A stretch of 64,000 nucleotides of DNA from NCBI RefSeq assembly GCF_001865575.2, contig NZ_CP017562.2, positions 1,178,001-1,242,000 on the forward strand. Reading direction: 5' to 3'. A model generated the notes under the pieces. The model was not told the origin of the DNA, ran no database searches, and saw only the letters and a list, made by a program, of their open reading frames with translations. Source of the DNA: Paraburkholderia sprentiae WSM5005 (GTDB lineage: Bacteria; Pseudomonadota; Gammaproteobacteria; Burkholderiales; Burkholderiaceae). This document shows positions 18,323 to 28,373 of this stretch, piece after piece. How positions within the stretch are numbered: position 1 is the stretch's first letter; each line of letters opens with the position of its first letter. A program made the position numbers and the translations under genes.

Positions 18323-20386
18323 TCAGAAATCCTTGCAAAGGCGCAGCGCGTCGTAGATCGCGCCGTGAATGTTGTGCATCGAGATGCAGTCGCCGACCCG
18401 GAACAGCAGGAAGCGGCCGTCGCCGAGCGGCTCGTCCAGACACGGCTGCGGCTCGGACGCGAACAGCTTGTGCACGTCGAGCTGGCCGCGATTGACCGAT
18501 TCCGGCTTCAGCTTCCAGTACAGCTGATCGTTCGGCGTACTGCCGTTTTCGATCACCACCTGATCGACCACGCGCTCTTCCTGCTCCTCGGTGTACTCGT
18601 TGCGGATCACGGCGATCTTCTTGCCGTCTTCCTCGTACACCTGGTCGAGCCAGTAGTTGGGCGTATGGATCACGCCTTGCGCGTACAGACGGCGATAGAA
18701 GATCGGGAACGTGGTGCCGCCGACGTCATCGGCGACCTTCACGTCGGGCGTCACGATCTCCACGTTCGCGCCGCGGCTCGCGATGAAATCGGCGACGCCG
18801 GCGCCCGCATGCGTGCTGACGCCGTCGTAGACGAGCACGTTCCTGCCCGGCGCGACCTTGCCGGCGAGCACGTCCCACGCACTGACCGCGAGCCCCGCGT
18901 CGACACCCCACGCCGCGACCTGCGACGTGAACGCCGAACCGCCGGTGGCGAGCACGACGATGTCCGGCTTTTCGGCCATAATGACGCGCTCGTCGGCGGC
19001 GACACCGAGGCGGCGGTCCACGCCGAGGCGCTTCGTCTCCATGTCGAACCAGCGCACGATGCCCGCCATCTGCTCGCGCTGCGGCGCTTTCGCCGCCAGC
19101 ATGATCTGGCCGCCCACGTGATCGTTCTTCTCGAACAGCACCACGTCGTGACCGCGCGACTTCGCGACGCGCGCTGCTTCCAGCCCCGCCGGCCCCGCGC
19201 CGACCACGACGACCTTGCGCTTCGGCCCGCGCGACTTCGCGATCACGTGCGGCATCGTCGCTTCGCGCGAGGTCGCCGCGTTCTGCACGCACAGCACGTC
19301 GAGCCCGTTGTACTGGCGATCGATGCAGTAGTTCGCGCCGACGCATTGCTTGATTTCGTCCTCGCGGCCGTCGCGGATCTTGATGACCATATGCGGATCG
19401 GCGATCTGCGCGCGCGTCATGCCGACCAGATCGACCATCCCGCTCGCCAGCAGCCGCTCGGCCTGGCCCGCGTCGCGAATGCTTTGCGCGTGCATCACCG
19501 GCACCTTCACGACCTGCTTGATGCCGGCCGCGAGATGCACGAACGGCTCGGGCGGCAGCGCCATCGGCGGCATGCAGTTGGCGAGCGTGTTGTGCGTGTC
19601 CGCGCCGGAACCGATCACGCCGAGATAGTCGATCAGGCCGCTCTCGCTCATCGCCTGGGCAATTTCTTTGAGCTGTTCGTGATCGAGCCCGTCTTCATGG
19701 AATTCATCGCCGCACATGCGCAGGCCGACGCAGAAGTCGGCGCCCACGGCCGCGCGCACTGCCTGCAACACCTCGACGCCGAAACGCAGGCGGTTTTCGA
19801 GCGACCCGCCCCATTCGTCGGTACGGAAGTTGGTGCGCGGGCTCCAGAACTGATCGATCAGATGCTGGTGCGCGGCCGAGATCTCGATGCCGTCCATGCC
19901 CGCATCCTTCACGCGCTTCGCGGCCGCCGCGAAGTCGCCGATGATGCGGCGGATCTCTTCGACCTCGATGATCTTCGCGTTGCCGCGATGCACCGGCTCG
20001 CGCACGCCCGACGGCGACATCAGATGCGGCCAGTGCTCGCCGTGAAACGCCGAACGGCGTCCCATGTGAGTGGCCTGAATCATGATCTTCGCGCCATGGG
20101 CGTGCATCGCTTCGGCGAGCCGCGCGAGCGGATCGACGATCGCGTCGGTGGCGAGATTCACCGATTTCCACCAGCCTTGCGGGCTGTCGATCGACACAGG
20201 GCTCGAACCGCCGCACACGGCGAGTCCGACGCCGCCCTTCGCCTTTTCCTCGTAGTAGCGGATATAACGGTCGCCGGGCAGGCCACCCGGCTCGGCATAG
20301 ACCTCCGCATGCGCGGTGCTGACGATGCGATTGCGCAGCGTCAGCTGGTTCAACGTGAGCGGCTTGAAAAGGTTCGGGTAACGCAT
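18323..20386 (-). CDS. dgcA: Dimethylglycine demethylase flavoprotein
   Basis: Converts dimethylglycine to sarcosine (687 residues). The N-terminal Old Yellow Enzyme-type FMN barrel (about 1-370) includes the [13 protein letters not shown] and [10 protein letters not shown] segments. An Fe-S cysteine cluster follows (CVGANYC, then LC). The C-terminal NAD(P)/FAD module starts [21 protein letters not shown]. This is the dimethylamine/trimethylamine dehydrogenase family layout. The start MRYPNLF at 20386 is chosen over the longer frame, whose extra residues come from the upstream 9-base repeats and the preceding gene. Confidence 0.94.
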   Translation of the reverse strand: MRYPNLFKPLTLNQLTLRNRIVSTAHAEVYAEPGGLPGDRYIRYYEEKAKGGVGLAVCGGSSPVSIDSPQGWWKSVNLATDAIVDPLARLAEAMHAHGAKIMIQATHMGRRSAFHGEHWPHLMSPSGVREPVHRGNAKIIEVEEIRRIIGDFAAAAKRVKDAGMDGIEISAAHQHLIDQFWSPRTNFRTDEWGGSLENRLRFGVEVLQAVRAAVGADFCVGLRMCGDEFHEDGLDHEQLKEIAQAMSESGLIDYLGVIGSGADTHNTLANCMPPMALPPEPFVHLAAGIKQVVKVPVMHAQSIRDAGQAERLLASGMVDLVGMTRAQIADPHMVIKIRDGREDEIKQCVGANYCIDRQYNGLDVLCVQNAATSREATMPHVIAKSRGPKRKVVVVGAGPAGLEAARVAKSRGHDVVLFEKNDHVGGQIMLAAKAPQREQMAGIVRWFDMETKRLGVDRRLGVAADERVIMAEKPDIVVLATGGSAFTSQVAAWGVDAGLAVSAWDVLAGKVAPGRNVLVYDGVSTHAGAGVADFIASRGANVEIVTPDVKVADDVGGTTFPIFYRRLYAQGVIHTPNYWLDQVYEEDGKKIAVIRNEYTEEQEERVVDQVVIENGSTPNDQLYWKLKPESVNRGQLDVHKLFASEPQPCLDEPLGDGRFLLFRVGDCISMHNIHGAIYDALRLCKDF

Positions 20387-20403
20387 CGCGATCGGCCTCG
20401 GAA

Positions 20404-20466
20404 TGCTCGGATTGCTCGGATTGCTCGGATTGCTCGGATTGCTCGGATTGCTCGGATTGCTCGGAT
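20404..20466. repeat. Seven tandem copies of a 9-base unit before dgcA
   Basis: Seven perfect copies of TGCTCGGAT (ATCCGAGCA on the coding strand). They fill most of the gap between the stop codon of the DUF5943 gene (20466-20468) and the dgcA start at 20386. The unit length is a multiple of three, so copy-number change would alter only spacing between the genes. Confidence 0.95.
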
Positions 20467-21005
20467 TAGATTGACGTGAGCGGCGAGACTTCGAACACGC
20501 AGTGCTCGTGTCCCTCCGCCGCGCAGCGCGCTTCTTGCGATTGCGACGGCGGTCCCCGGCGCGCACCTTCGGGTGCCGTATCGTTGACCCAGTCCATTGC
20601 GCCCGCGAACCAGCCGGCGAACATGTAGCAGAGCTTGCCGGCCTTGCCCGGTTGCGCGAGCACGAACGACGAGTGACGCAACTCGATCCGCGCATGCGAG
20701 CTAGCCGGATCGGCTTCGATGATCCTGAACAGCCCCCAGCCGCGCTGCGACAGTCGGTTCAGGTAGTGCTCAAACACCGCCATGCCGGCAAGGCCATGCT
20801 GCTTCGCTTCCTTGTCGCACCAGAAATACGCGGACTTGTGCCCGGCCTTGTACAGAATCTCCGCATACGCGTCGTGGCCGAGCGCTTCCTCGACGGCGAC
20901 GTGGTTGTTCGTGAAGAAATGACGCGGCACGTACAGCATCGGCAGCGCGTCGGTGGTCCAGACGCCGGTGTCGGGATCGACGTCGATGGGCAGTTGGGGT
21001 TGCAT
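20466..21005 (-). CDS. DUF5943/V4R-domain protein of the dgc operon
   Basis: A protein of 179 residues. The C-terminal part carries the V4R-type cysteine signature ([16 protein letters not shown]), a small-molecule or metal-binding domain known from 4-vinyl reductases and XylR-type sensors. The N-terminal part is conserved in position in other dgc operons (the Pseudomonas aeruginosa gene just before dgcA, from memory) but has no assigned reaction. Its place between the dipeptidase and dgcA suggests an accessory or cofactor/ligand-sensing role in dimethylglycine oxidation. It ends exactly where the 9-base repeats begin. Confidence 0.82.
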   Translation of the reverse strand: MQPQLPIDVDPDTGVWTTDALPMLYVPRHFFTNNHVAVEEALGHDAYAEILYKAGHKSAYFWCDKEAKQHGLAGMAVFEHYLNRLSQRGWGLFRIIEADPASSHARIELRHSSFVLAQPGKAGKLCYMFAGWFAGAMDWVNDTAPEGARRGPPSQSQEARCAAEGHEHCVFEVSPLTSI

Positions 21006-21049
21006 GAAGAGACTCCGTTTCTATCCGCTATAAAAGGAAAGGGTAACGC

Positions 21050-22021
21050 TCACACGTTCCAGACTTCGCCGAACACCCGTACCCAGTTCTCACCCATGAT
21101 CTTGCGGATGCGCGTCTCGCTCCAGCCGGCGCGTTCCATCGCGGCCGTGAGATTCGGAAACTCGCCGATGGTGCGAATGCCTTCGGGATTCACGACCTTG
21201 CCGAAGTTCGTCAATTGGCGATAGCGGCCCTTGTCGTGCGTGATCCAGTCGAAGAACTCGGTGCTGTAGCCCTGCGTGAAATCGGTGCCGATCCCCACCT
21301 GATCTTCGCCGATCAGATTCACCACGTATTCGATCGCCTCGAGGTAGTCGTCGACGGTCGCATCCGGTCCGCGCTTCAGGAACGGCGCGAACATCGTCAC
21401 GCCGACGAAGCCGCCCGCGTCCGCGATTTCCTTCAGCTGCTCGTCGGTCTTGTTGCGCGGATGCTCCTTGAGCCCGGATGGGCAGCAGTGCGAATAGCAG
21501 ACCGGTTTGTTCGACGCCGCGATCGCCTCCGACGACGTCTTGCCGCCCACGTGCGATAGATCGACCATGATGCCGACGCGGTTCATCTCCTGAATCACTT
21601 CGCGCCCGTAACCGGACAGACCGCCGTCGCGCTCGTAGCAGCCGGTGCCGACGAGGTTCTGCGTGTTGTAGCAAAGCTGCACCACGTTGACGCCGAGATC
21701 CTTGAACGCTTCGATATAGCCGAGGTTGTCCTCGAACGCATGCGCGTTCTGGAAGCCGAAGATGATGCCGGTGCGGTTCTCCTGCTTCGCGCGGAAGATG
21801 TCGTCGGTGGTGCGCACCAGCGTAAGAATCTCGCTGTACTCGCGGATCTGCTGCTTCATTTCGGCGATGTTGTCGACGGTCTTCTGAAAGCTCTCCCAGA
21901 CCGACACCGTGCAGTTCACCGCCGTCACGCCACCCTTGCGCATGTCCTCGAACACCGAGCGCTCGAACTTCGAAATGTTCAGCCCGTCGATGATGATGCT
22001 GTTCTCGTGCAATTGGCTCAT
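21050..22021 (-). CDS. Membrane dipeptidase family protein (peptidase M19)
   Basis: A metal-dependent hydrolase of 323 residues with the TIM-barrel renal dipeptidase pattern: IIIDGLN start region, MVDLSHVGGKTS, YSHCCPSGLKEHPRN, and VGIGTDFTQGYSTEF near the end. The family cleaves dipeptides. In this conserved position of betaine operons the real substrate is unknown. A dipeptide-like or N-methylated amino acid source of sarcosine or dimethylglycine is conceivable. The ATG at 22021 has GGAGCG seven bases upstream. The frame also has a GTG at 22033. Confidence 0.9.
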   Translation of the reverse strand: MSQLHENSIIIDGLNISKFERSVFEDMRKGGVTAVNCTVSVWESFQKTVDNIAEMKQQIREYSEILTLVRTTDDIFRAKQENRTGIIFGFQNAHAFEDNLGYIEAFKDLGVNVVQLCYNTQNLVGTGCYERDGGLSGYGREVIQEMNRVGIMVDLSHVGGKTSSEAIAASNKPVCYSHCCPSGLKEHPRNKTDEQLKEIADAGGFVGVTMFAPFLKRGPDATVDDYLEAIEYVVNLIGEDQVGIGTDFTQGYSTEFFDWITHDKGRYRQLTNFGKVVNPEGIRTIGEFPNLTAAMERAGWSETRIRKIMGENWVRVFGEVWNV

Positions 22022-22039
22022 CGTTCGCTCCACGCGTAG

Positions 22040-23314
22040 TCAGTAAATAGGAAAGCGCTCGCACAGCGCGAAAATCTCGCGGTGCACGCGTTGTTCGGTT
22101 GCGGCATCGCCGTCGGGGGACCGCCGCAGCGCATCGAGCACCTCGACGATCAGACGGCCGACCTCGCGAAACTCGCTGACGCCGAAGCCGCGTGTCGTGG
22201 CCGCTGGGGTGCCGAGACGAATGCCGGAGGTGATCGTCGGCTTCTCGGTATCGAACGGAATGCCGTTCTTGTTGCAGGTGATGCCCGCGCGTTCGAGCGC
22301 CTGTTCGACCTGATTGCCTTTGAGCCCCTTCGGCCGCAGATCGACCAGCAGCAGATGGTTGTCGGTGCCGCCCGTCACCAGCTCGACGCCGCCCGCTTTG
22401 AGCACCTCGCCCAGTGCCCGCGCGTTCGCGAGCACGCTGTCGATATAGGTTTTGAAGCCCGGCTGCAGCGCCTCGCCGAATGCGACCGCCTTGCCGGCGA
22501 TCACGTGCATCAGCGGGCCGCCCTGCAAGCCGGGAAACACCGCCGAGTTGATCTTCTTCGCGATCGCTTCATCGTTGGTCAGCACGAAGCCGCCGCGTGG
22601 ACCGCGCAAGGTCTTGTGAGTGGTCGACGTAACCACGTGCGCATGCGGGACCGGATTGGCATGACGGCCCGCCGCGATCACGCCGGCGATATGCGCCATG
22701 TCCACCATCAGCTTCGCACCGACGCCATCGGCGATCGCGCGCAGCCGCGCGAAGTCGAGCGCGCGCGGATAGGCGGAGAACCCGGCGATCAGCAGCGTGG
22801 GTTTGTGCTGTTGCGCCAACTCCTCGATCTGCTCGTAGTCGATCAGCATCGTGTCGCGCCGCACGCCGTACTGCACCGCGTTGAACCACTTGCCGGACAA
22901 CGCGGGCTTCGCGCCGTGCGTCAGATGCCCGCCCGCGTCGAGCGACATGCCGAGCACGGTATCGCCCGGCTTGGTGAGCGCGAGCATTACCGCGCCGTTC
23001 GCCTGCGCGCCGGAGTGCGGCTGCACGTTGGCGAAGCTCGCGTCGAACAGCTGCTTGATACGATCGAGCGCCAGCGTCTCGATCGCGTCGACGTTTTCGC
23101 AACCGCCGTAGTAGCGCTTGCCCGGATACCCCTCCGCGTACTTGTTGGTCAGCACCGAGCCTTGGGCGTCGAGCACCGCGCGCGACACGATGTTTTCCGA
23201 CGCGATCAGCTCGACTTGCGATTGCTGGCGCTCGAGTTCTTTCAGAATGGCGCCGCGCACGGCCGGATCGCGCGCCGCTAGCGAGTCTTCGAAAAAGGGA
23301 TTCGGGTTCGACAT
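22040..23314 (-). CDS. glyA: Serine hydroxymethyltransferase
   Basis: A PLP enzyme of 424 residues that makes serine from glycine and 5,10-methylene-tetrahydrofolate. The PLP lysine lies in [14 protein letters not shown], with substrate-binding motifs LIASENIVS and [14 protein letters not shown] near the N terminus. As the first gene of the catabolic operon it is probably the dedicated copy that absorbs both the glycine and the one-carbon unit released from sarcosine. It lies 18 bases before the dipeptidase gene and is divergent from gbdR. Confidence 0.96.
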   Translation of the reverse strand: MSNPNPFFEDSLAARDPAVRGAILKELERQQSQVELIASENIVSRAVLDAQGSVLTNKYAEGYPGKRYYGGCENVDAIETLALDRIKQLFDASFANVQPHSGAQANGAVMLALTKPGDTVLGMSLDAGGHLTHGAKPALSGKWFNAVQYGVRRDTMLIDYEQIEELAQQHKPTLLIAGFSAYPRALDFARLRAIADGVGAKLMVDMAHIAGVIAAGRHANPVPHAHVVTSTTHKTLRGPRGGFVLTNDEAIAKKINSAVFPGLQGGPLMHVIAGKAVAFGEALQPGFKTYIDSVLANARALGEVLKAGGVELVTGGTDNHLLLVDLRPKGLKGNQVEQALERAGITCNKNGIPFDTEKPTITSGIRLGTPAATTRGFGVSEFREVGRLIVEVLDALRRSPDGDAATEQRVHREIFALCERFPIY

Positions 23315-23733
23315 GACAGGTCCGTGAGAACGTTGACGGGAAGGCCGCTGCGGGTTGCCGGCGGGGAAGCGCCACCGCTTTGCCTTGCGTCTATTCTTGA
23401 CGGTCGGCCCGCGCGTCGATTTATGAATTCAGACGTGTTCTTTGCCTTTTCCGCCATGCGCGGTCTTTTTCGACAAGTCGGCGCGATCCGCACGCGCCGC
23501 GCTGCACTACAAGGCGGTTTTCCTGCGCCGATCGGGTGCGCCGCACGGTCGTCATGGCGCCGTTGTGGTGCCGCGGGAGCGCCTTTCATCAGCCGATTGA
23601 TTAGCTATTCCAGGTTTTATGCCAGCATCCAAGGGTTTAGCCTGATGGCACGGTAGTTGCCCTGATACTCAAAATTCAGGTAGTCGCCCTCTCCCACGGC
23701 GACGTGACATTCACATCAGGAATCAGCGTTCCC
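23315..23733. promoter_or_regulatory. Divergent control region of gbdR and the glyA-dgc-gbc operon
   Basis: 419 bases with no gene. This region must hold the promoters for both directions and probably GbdR operators. Near the gbdR side there is a direct repeat, GGTAGTTGCCCT (23652-23663) and GGTAGTCGCCCT (23679-23690), 27 bases apart start to start. That suits an AraC-type activator binding two half-sites. No terminator or riboswitch fold was recognised. Confidence 0.5.
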
Positions 23734-24729
23734 ATGTCCACCGATCGCACGGCGTCGTTGTCGCATTTCGCGTTCATGCCGGTTCCCAACTTCACGATGA
23801 TCGCCTTCAGCAACGCGATCGAAGTGCTACGCATGGCGAACTATCTGACCGGTCAAACGCTTTACCGCTGGTCGATCGTGAGTCCCGCCGGCGGGCCGGT
23901 CATGGCGAGCAACGGGCTATCCGTCGATACCGGTCCGGTCGAATGCGTCGGACAACCCGATATCGTGTTCGTGGTCGGCGGCATCGACGTGCAGCGCTCC
24001 ACCGCCGCCGAGCATCTGTCCGCGCTGCGCCGGTTCGCGCGCATGGGCTGCGTGCTGGGCAGTCTGTGCACCGGCACCTATGCGCTCGCGCGCGCCGGCC
24101 TGCTGGCCGGGTATGCCTGCGCGATCCATTGGGAAAACATGTCGGCGCTGAAGGAAGAGTTTCCGGATACGCGCTTTCTGAAAGAGCTGTTCGTGATCGA
24201 TCGCGATCGCGTGACGTGCACCGGCGGAGTCGCACCGCTCGACATGATGTTGAACCTGATCGCACCGCGCGTCGGTCACGCGCGCGTCACGCAGATCGCC
24301 GAGCAGTTCATCGTCGAACACGTGCGCGACACCAGCGCGCAGCAAAAGATGCCGCTCGTCGCGCGGCTCGGCTCGGCCAACAAGTCGCTGTTCGAAGTGA
24401 TTTCGCTGATGGAGAACAACATCGAGGAGCCGCTGTCGCGCGAAGAACTCGCACGGCTCGCCGGCATGTCGCAACGGCAGTTGCAGCGGCTATTCCGCGA
24501 GCATCTGGGCATGACGCCCACGCACTACTATCTGACGCTGCGCTTGCGCCGCGCGCGCGAGCTGCTGTTGCAGACCGACATGTCCATCATGCACATCACG
24601 ATGGCGTGCGGCTTCCAGTCGGCCTGCCACTTCTCGAAGAGCTATCGCGATGCGTTCGGCACCGCGCCCACCCGCGAGCGTCGCCGGCAGGCGCCGTCGC
24701 TCTCCCATGCGCCGGTGATGGCCGCTTGA
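23734..24729 (+). CDS. gbdR: GATase1/AraC-family activator of betaine catabolism
   Basis: A regulator of 331 residues. The N-terminal DJ-1/PfpI-like domain (about 10-190) has the usual Cys region LGSLCTGTYALARAGLL. The C-terminal AraC double helix-turn-helix (about 220-315) includes LARLAGMSQRQLQRLFREH and ACGFQSACHFSKSYRDAFG. This is the GbdR layout. In Pseudomonas GbdR senses betaine and dimethylglycine and activates gbc/dgc/sox. Here it is divergent from the long catabolic operon. The ATG at 23734 is preferred over a GTG at 23704. Confidence 0.88.
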   Translation: MSTDRTASLSHFAFMPVPNFTMIAFSNAIEVLRMANYLTGQTLYRWSIVSPAGGPVMASNGLSVDTGPVECVGQPDIVFVVGGIDVQRSTAAEHLSALRRFARMGCVLGSLCTGTYALARAGLLAGYACAIHWENMSALKEEFPDTRFLKELFVIDRDRVTCTGGVAPLDMMLNLIAPRVGHARVTQIAEQFIVEHVRDTSAQQKMPLVARLGSANKSLFEVISLMENNIEEPLSREELARLAGMSQRQLQRLFREHLGMTPTHYYLTLRLRRARELLLQTDMSIMHITMACGFQSACHFSKSYRDAFGTAPTRERRRQAPSLSHAPVMAA

Positions 24730-24748
24730 TAGTAGCGGCCGACGAACC

Positions 24749-25948
24749 TCAAGCCGCCTTCAACAACCCGTGCGGGTCGATCACAAACTTCTTCGGCGCG
24801 CCGCCGTCGAATTGCCGGTAGCCTTCGGGCGCATCGTCGAGCGACACCACCGTCACATTGACGATATCCGCGATCGGTAAACGATCCCAAAGGATCGCCT
24901 GCATCAGATCGCGGTTGTACTTCATGACCGGCGTCTGCCCGGTGTGGAACGAATGCGACTTGGCCCAGCCGAGCCCGAAACGCAAACTGAGGCTGCCCCG
25001 GCGCGCGGCGGCATCGGCCGAGCCCGGATCGTCGGTCACGTAGAGTCCGGGAATGCCGATCGCGCCAGCCGCCCGCGTGATTTCCATCAGCGAATTGAGC
25101 ACCGTGGCCGGCGCTTCCTCGTGTGAGCCGCTGCTGCCGTGACCGTGTGCTTCGAAGCCGACGCAGTCCACCGCGCAATCCACTTCGGGCTTGCCGAGGA
25201 TCTGCTCGATCTGTTCGCCGAGCGTGGCGTCCTTCGATAGATTGATGGTCTGGAAGCCCATCTTGCGCGCATGCGCGAGGCGCTCCTCATTCATGTCGCC
25301 GACGATGGTGCAGGCCGCGCCCAACAGGCGCGCGGACGCGGCCGCCGCCATGCCGACCGGTCCCGCGCCCGCGATATAGACGGTCGCGCCTGGCTTCACG
25401 CCGGCCATCACTGCGCCGTGATAGCCGGTCGGCAGAATGTCGGACAGGCAGGTCAGGTCGCGGATCTTCGCCATTGCCTGCGCGCGGTCCGGAAATTTCA
25501 GCAGATTGAAGTCCGCGTACGGCACCAGCACGTATTCGGCCTGCCCGCCGATCCAGCCGCCCATGTCGACATAACCATACGCGCCGCCCGCGCGTGACGG
25601 ATTAACGTTCAGGCACACTCCCGTATGCTGCGCCTTGCAGGTCGGACAGCGTCCGCACGCGACGTTGAACGGCACCGATACCAGATCCCCGACGTTGAGC
25701 GTCTCGACGTCGCGCCCTATCTCGATCACTTCGCCGGTAATCTCATGCCCGAGTACCAGGCCGACCTCGGCGGTCGTGCGGCCACGCACCATGTGCTGAT
25801 CGGAGCCGCAGATATTCGTGCTCACCACTTTCAGGATCACACCGTGACCGATCGACCTGCCGCGTGGATCGACCATCTTCGGATAGTCGATCGACTGCAC
25901 TTCAACCTTGCCCTGCCCCAGATACACGACGCCGCGATTGCTGCTCAT
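24749..25948 (-). CDS. fdhA: Formaldehyde dehydrogenase, glutathione-independent
   Basis: Oxidises formaldehyde, released by betaine and dimethylglycine demethylation, to formate with NAD+ (399 residues). It is a zinc-type medium-chain dehydrogenase. The catalytic zinc site is in NICGSDQHMVRG and GHEITGEV, the structural zinc Cys set in CGRCPTCKAQHTGVC, and the NAD fold in VYIAGAGPVGMAAAA. The length and the ICGSDQH motif match the glutathione-independent FdhA class. GGAG lies 12 bases before the ATG. It converges on gbdR. Confidence 0.94.
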   Translation of the reverse strand: MSSNRGVVYLGQGKVEVQSIDYPKMVDPRGRSIGHGVILKVVSTNICGSDQHMVRGRTTAEVGLVLGHEITGEVIEIGRDVETLNVGDLVSVPFNVACGRCPTCKAQHTGVCLNVNPSRAGGAYGYVDMGGWIGGQAEYVLVPYADFNLLKFPDRAQAMAKIRDLTCLSDILPTGYHGAVMAGVKPGATVYIAGAGPVGMAAAASARLLGAACTIVGDMNEERLAHARKMGFQTINLSKDATLGEQIEQILGKPEVDCAVDCVGFEAHGHGSSGSHEEAPATVLNSLMEITRAAGAIGIPGLYVTDDPGSADAAARRGSLSLRFGLGWAKSHSFHTGQTPVMKYNRDLMQAILWDRLPIADIVNVTVVSLDDAPEGYRQFDGGAPKKFVIDPHGLLKAA

Positions 25949-26227
25949 TGTCTCGTCTCCATGTTCGTGAGCGGTGCGCCCCGCACGCTGCGCGGCGCAC
26001 CGTTTCATCAGCGTAGCGGCCGCCCGGCGCGGCACCTGTGCCGAACCCGACACGCGTTTGGCTGCAACCGACAAGGCCCGTATCGCTCGCGTTGCCGCGC
26101 ACAACTTTTTCTTTAGCCTCGCGCAACATATCCTCGTTTGCCAGCGGTTCGTGAAAGCCGGATAGTGCAGCCTCGGCCGAATCGCCGATGCACCGATTCA
26201 CACTCCACGATCGAGGACCCGTTTGCA

Positions 26228-27409
26228 ATGAAGACCCGAGCGCACAAACTCATAACAACCGCCACGTTCGCGCTGTTCGCGCTGTACGCGATCTCACCGG
26301 TCAGCCACGCGGCCGAGCCCATCGGCGCGCAGCTCAAACCGACCGTCGACGCCGCGATCCGGCCGCTGATGGCGAAGTACCATATCGCCGGCATGGCGGT
26401 CGGCGTGATCGACGACGGCAAGCCCTACGTCTACGACTACGGCGTCGCATCGACGCAAACCGGCAAGCCCGTCACACGCGATACGCTGTTCGAACTCGGC
26501 TCGGTCAGCAAGACCTTCACGGCGACCCTCGCGTCGTATGCGCAACTCGACGGCAAGCTGTCGTTGTCGGATAGCACCGAGCGCTATCTGCCGACGCTGC
26601 GTGGCCGCCCGTTCGGCAAGGTCAGCCTGCTGAACCTCGGCACGCACACGCCTGGCGGTCTGCCGCTCCAGGTGCCGGACGACATCCATAACGACGCGCA
26701 ATTGCTGCAGTACTTCCACGACTGGCAGCCCGCTCATGCGCCCGGCACGTTCCGCACTTATTCGAATCCCGGCATCGGCACGCTCGGCCTGATCACCGCG
26801 AAGGCGATGGGACAGGACTTCACCGTGCTGATGCAGCAACGGGTGTTTCCGGCGCTCGGCATGAAGAACACGTACATCGACGTTCCCACGGCGAAAATGC
26901 CGGACTATGCGCAGGGCTATACGAAAGACGGTGCGCCCATCCGCCTGACGGGCGGCGTGATTTCCGCCGAAGCGTACGGGGTGAAGTCGAGCGCCGCGGA
27001 TATGCTGCGTTATGTGCAGGCGAACATGAATCTGATTCCGCTCGACAGTCGGCTCCAGCGTGCGATCACGGACACGCATACCGGCTACTTCCAGTCTGGC
27101 GTGCTGACCCAGGATCTGATCTGGGAGCAGTACCCGTATCCGGTCGAATTGCGCACTTTGCAGGCGGGCAATTCGCTGGAGATGGTCCTGAACGGCACGC
27201 CATCGACCGAAATCAAGCCGCCCTTGCCGCCGCAGCAGAACGTCTGGATCAACAAGACTGGATCGACGAACGGCTTCGGTGCGTATGTCGCGTTCGTGCC
27301 GCAAAAGCGCATCGGTATCGTGATGCTCGCTAATCGCAATTTTCCGAACGAAGCGCGCGTGAGCGCCGCGCATCAGATCCTAACGGCGCTCGATGGCGAG
27401 AAGCCCTGA
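26228..27409 (+). CDS. Class C beta-lactamase (AmpC-like)
   Basis: A periplasmic serine beta-lactamase or closely related esterase of 393 residues. The signal peptide spans about 1-29 (cut near SHAAEP). The active-site Ser92-X-X-Lys95 (SVSK), Tyr178-Ser-Asn180 (the YxN motif) and Lys343-Thr-Gly345 (KTG) are all in place and correctly spaced for class C. No AmpR-type regulator is next to it, so expression may be constitutive or low. The start at 26228 opens the signal peptide and has GAGGA upstream. Some class C homologues are peptide hydrolases, so resistance activity is inferred from the motifs only. Confidence 0.88.
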   Translation: MKTRAHKLITTATFALFALYAISPVSHAAEPIGAQLKPTVDAAIRPLMAKYHIAGMAVGVIDDGKPYVYDYGVASTQTGKPVTRDTLFELGSVSKTFTATLASYAQLDGKLSLSDSTERYLPTLRGRPFGKVSLLNLGTHTPGGLPLQVPDDIHNDAQLLQYFHDWQPAHAPGTFRTYSNPGIGTLGLITAKAMGQDFTVLMQQRVFPALGMKNTYIDVPTAKMPDYAQGYTKDGAPIRLTGGVISAEAYGVKSSAADMLRYVQANMNLIPLDSRLQRAITDTHTGYFQSGVLTQDLIWEQYPYPVELRTLQAGNSLEMVLNGTPSTEIKPPLPPQQNVWINKTGSTNGFGAYVAFVPQKRIGIVMLANRNFPNEARVSAAHQILTALDGEKP

Positions 27410-27421
27410 TACGCCGTGCTT

Positions 27422-27685
27422 TCAAGCGCGCAGCCGCGCACGCGCTGCGCCGGCGATTCGCGCAAGCGCATCCGCGCTCAGACGGGCCGCGACTTTCTCG
27501 ACGTACGCGTGATGCCGGGCTTCGAGCGGCGCGCCGAGTTCCCGTGCAAGCAGATAGCGGATCAGCGCAATGCGCCGATGACGCAGCGCGATACTCTGAT
27601 CGAGTAGCGCGAGCGCCGCGCCCGCATCGCGCTCGTCGCACGCGCGCGCCGTGAGACGGGAGGTGGCCGCGCGGGTCGACGTCAT
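27422..27685 (-). CDS. Small hypothetical protein downstream of soxG
   Basis: A protein of 87 residues rich in Ala, Arg and Leu, with helical heptad-like stretches (ALALLDQSIALRHRRIALIRYLLAREL). It is in the same direction as, and 31 bases after, the soxG stop, so it is likely the last gene of the sox operon. No domain was recognised. Codon use matches its neighbours, but the opposite strand is also open (27416-27607), so the call is moderate. Confidence 0.5.
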   Translation of the reverse strand: MTSTRAATSRLTARACDERDAGAALALLDQSIALRHRRIALIRYLLARELGAPLEARHHAYVEKVAARLSADALARIAGAARARLRA

Positions 27686-27716
27686 GGCGAGAGCAGCGAA
27701 GCGAGCCGCGCATCGC

Positions 27717-28373
27717 TCAGCACATCAACGGCTCGGCGGCGTCGAGCATGATCCTGACGAAGTAGTCCGCGAAGCTGCGGCGCACGACGATGTCGAAACT
27801 GTCGGCGCCCGTGGGCAGCAACGTGATCGACGCCTTGAAGTAATGGCTCTGCGCGCACTGCCCCACGCCGAACCGTTTCGGATGCAGATCGAGTGGACAG
27901 CCGCGCGCGAGCACGTCGCGCGTGCGGGTGCCGCTGATTTCGAGCACCGTGCTGCCGCTGCCGACATCGACCGCGGATGCGAACACGCCCGCGAACGCCG
28001 CGCCGAGCTTGGCCTGCAACGGCGCGGTACGGGTTGCGTCGTGTGCGGCTTCGGAACGCACGAGCCATTCGTCCGGGCCGAGCCACACCATGTCGTAGCC
28101 GTTGCCGCGCGCGATCGTGTTCGCCTGTTCCGGCGGTTTGCAGCCGATCACCTGTTCGACCGCGCGGACGAACGCCGCGTCGCGGGTGTCGCCGCGCACG
28201 TTCACGAGTTCCAGAAACGGCCGCTCGCCGAGCCGGAACGCAGCGCTCGCGCCTGCCTGATGCTGCTTGAGCAACGCAGCAACGCCCACCAGCGGCGACT
28301 CCTGCCATACGCCGCTTGGCCGCCCGGGCGTGCGGGCCACGACCGGCACTGTCCCGCCTGTTTCATTCCACAT
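27717..28373 (-). CDS. soxG: Sarcosine oxidase, gamma subunit
   Basis: A subunit of 218 residues of the heterotetrameric sarcosine oxidase, of the GcvT-like fold family (GYDMVWLGPDEWLV, then VLEISGTRTRDVLARGCPLDLHP). It packs against the alpha subunit and helps hold the complex together. Its start overlaps the end of soxA by 11 bases, consistent with translational coupling. Confidence 0.92.
   Translation of the reverse strand: MWNETGGTVPVVARTPGRPSGVWQESPLVGVAALLKQHQAGASAAFRLGERPFLELVNVRGDTRDAAFVRAVEQVIGCKPPEQANTIARGNGYDMVWLGPDEWLVRSEAAHDATRTAPLQAKLGAAFAGVFASAVDVGSGSTVLEISGTRTRDVLARGCPLDLHPKRFGVGQCAQSHYFKASITLLPTGADSFDIVVRRSFADYFVRIMLDAAEPLMC

Noticed and set aside
20404..20466. Short repeats as a CRISPR array
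   Set aside because: The units are 9 bases with no spacers; they are simple tandem repeats.
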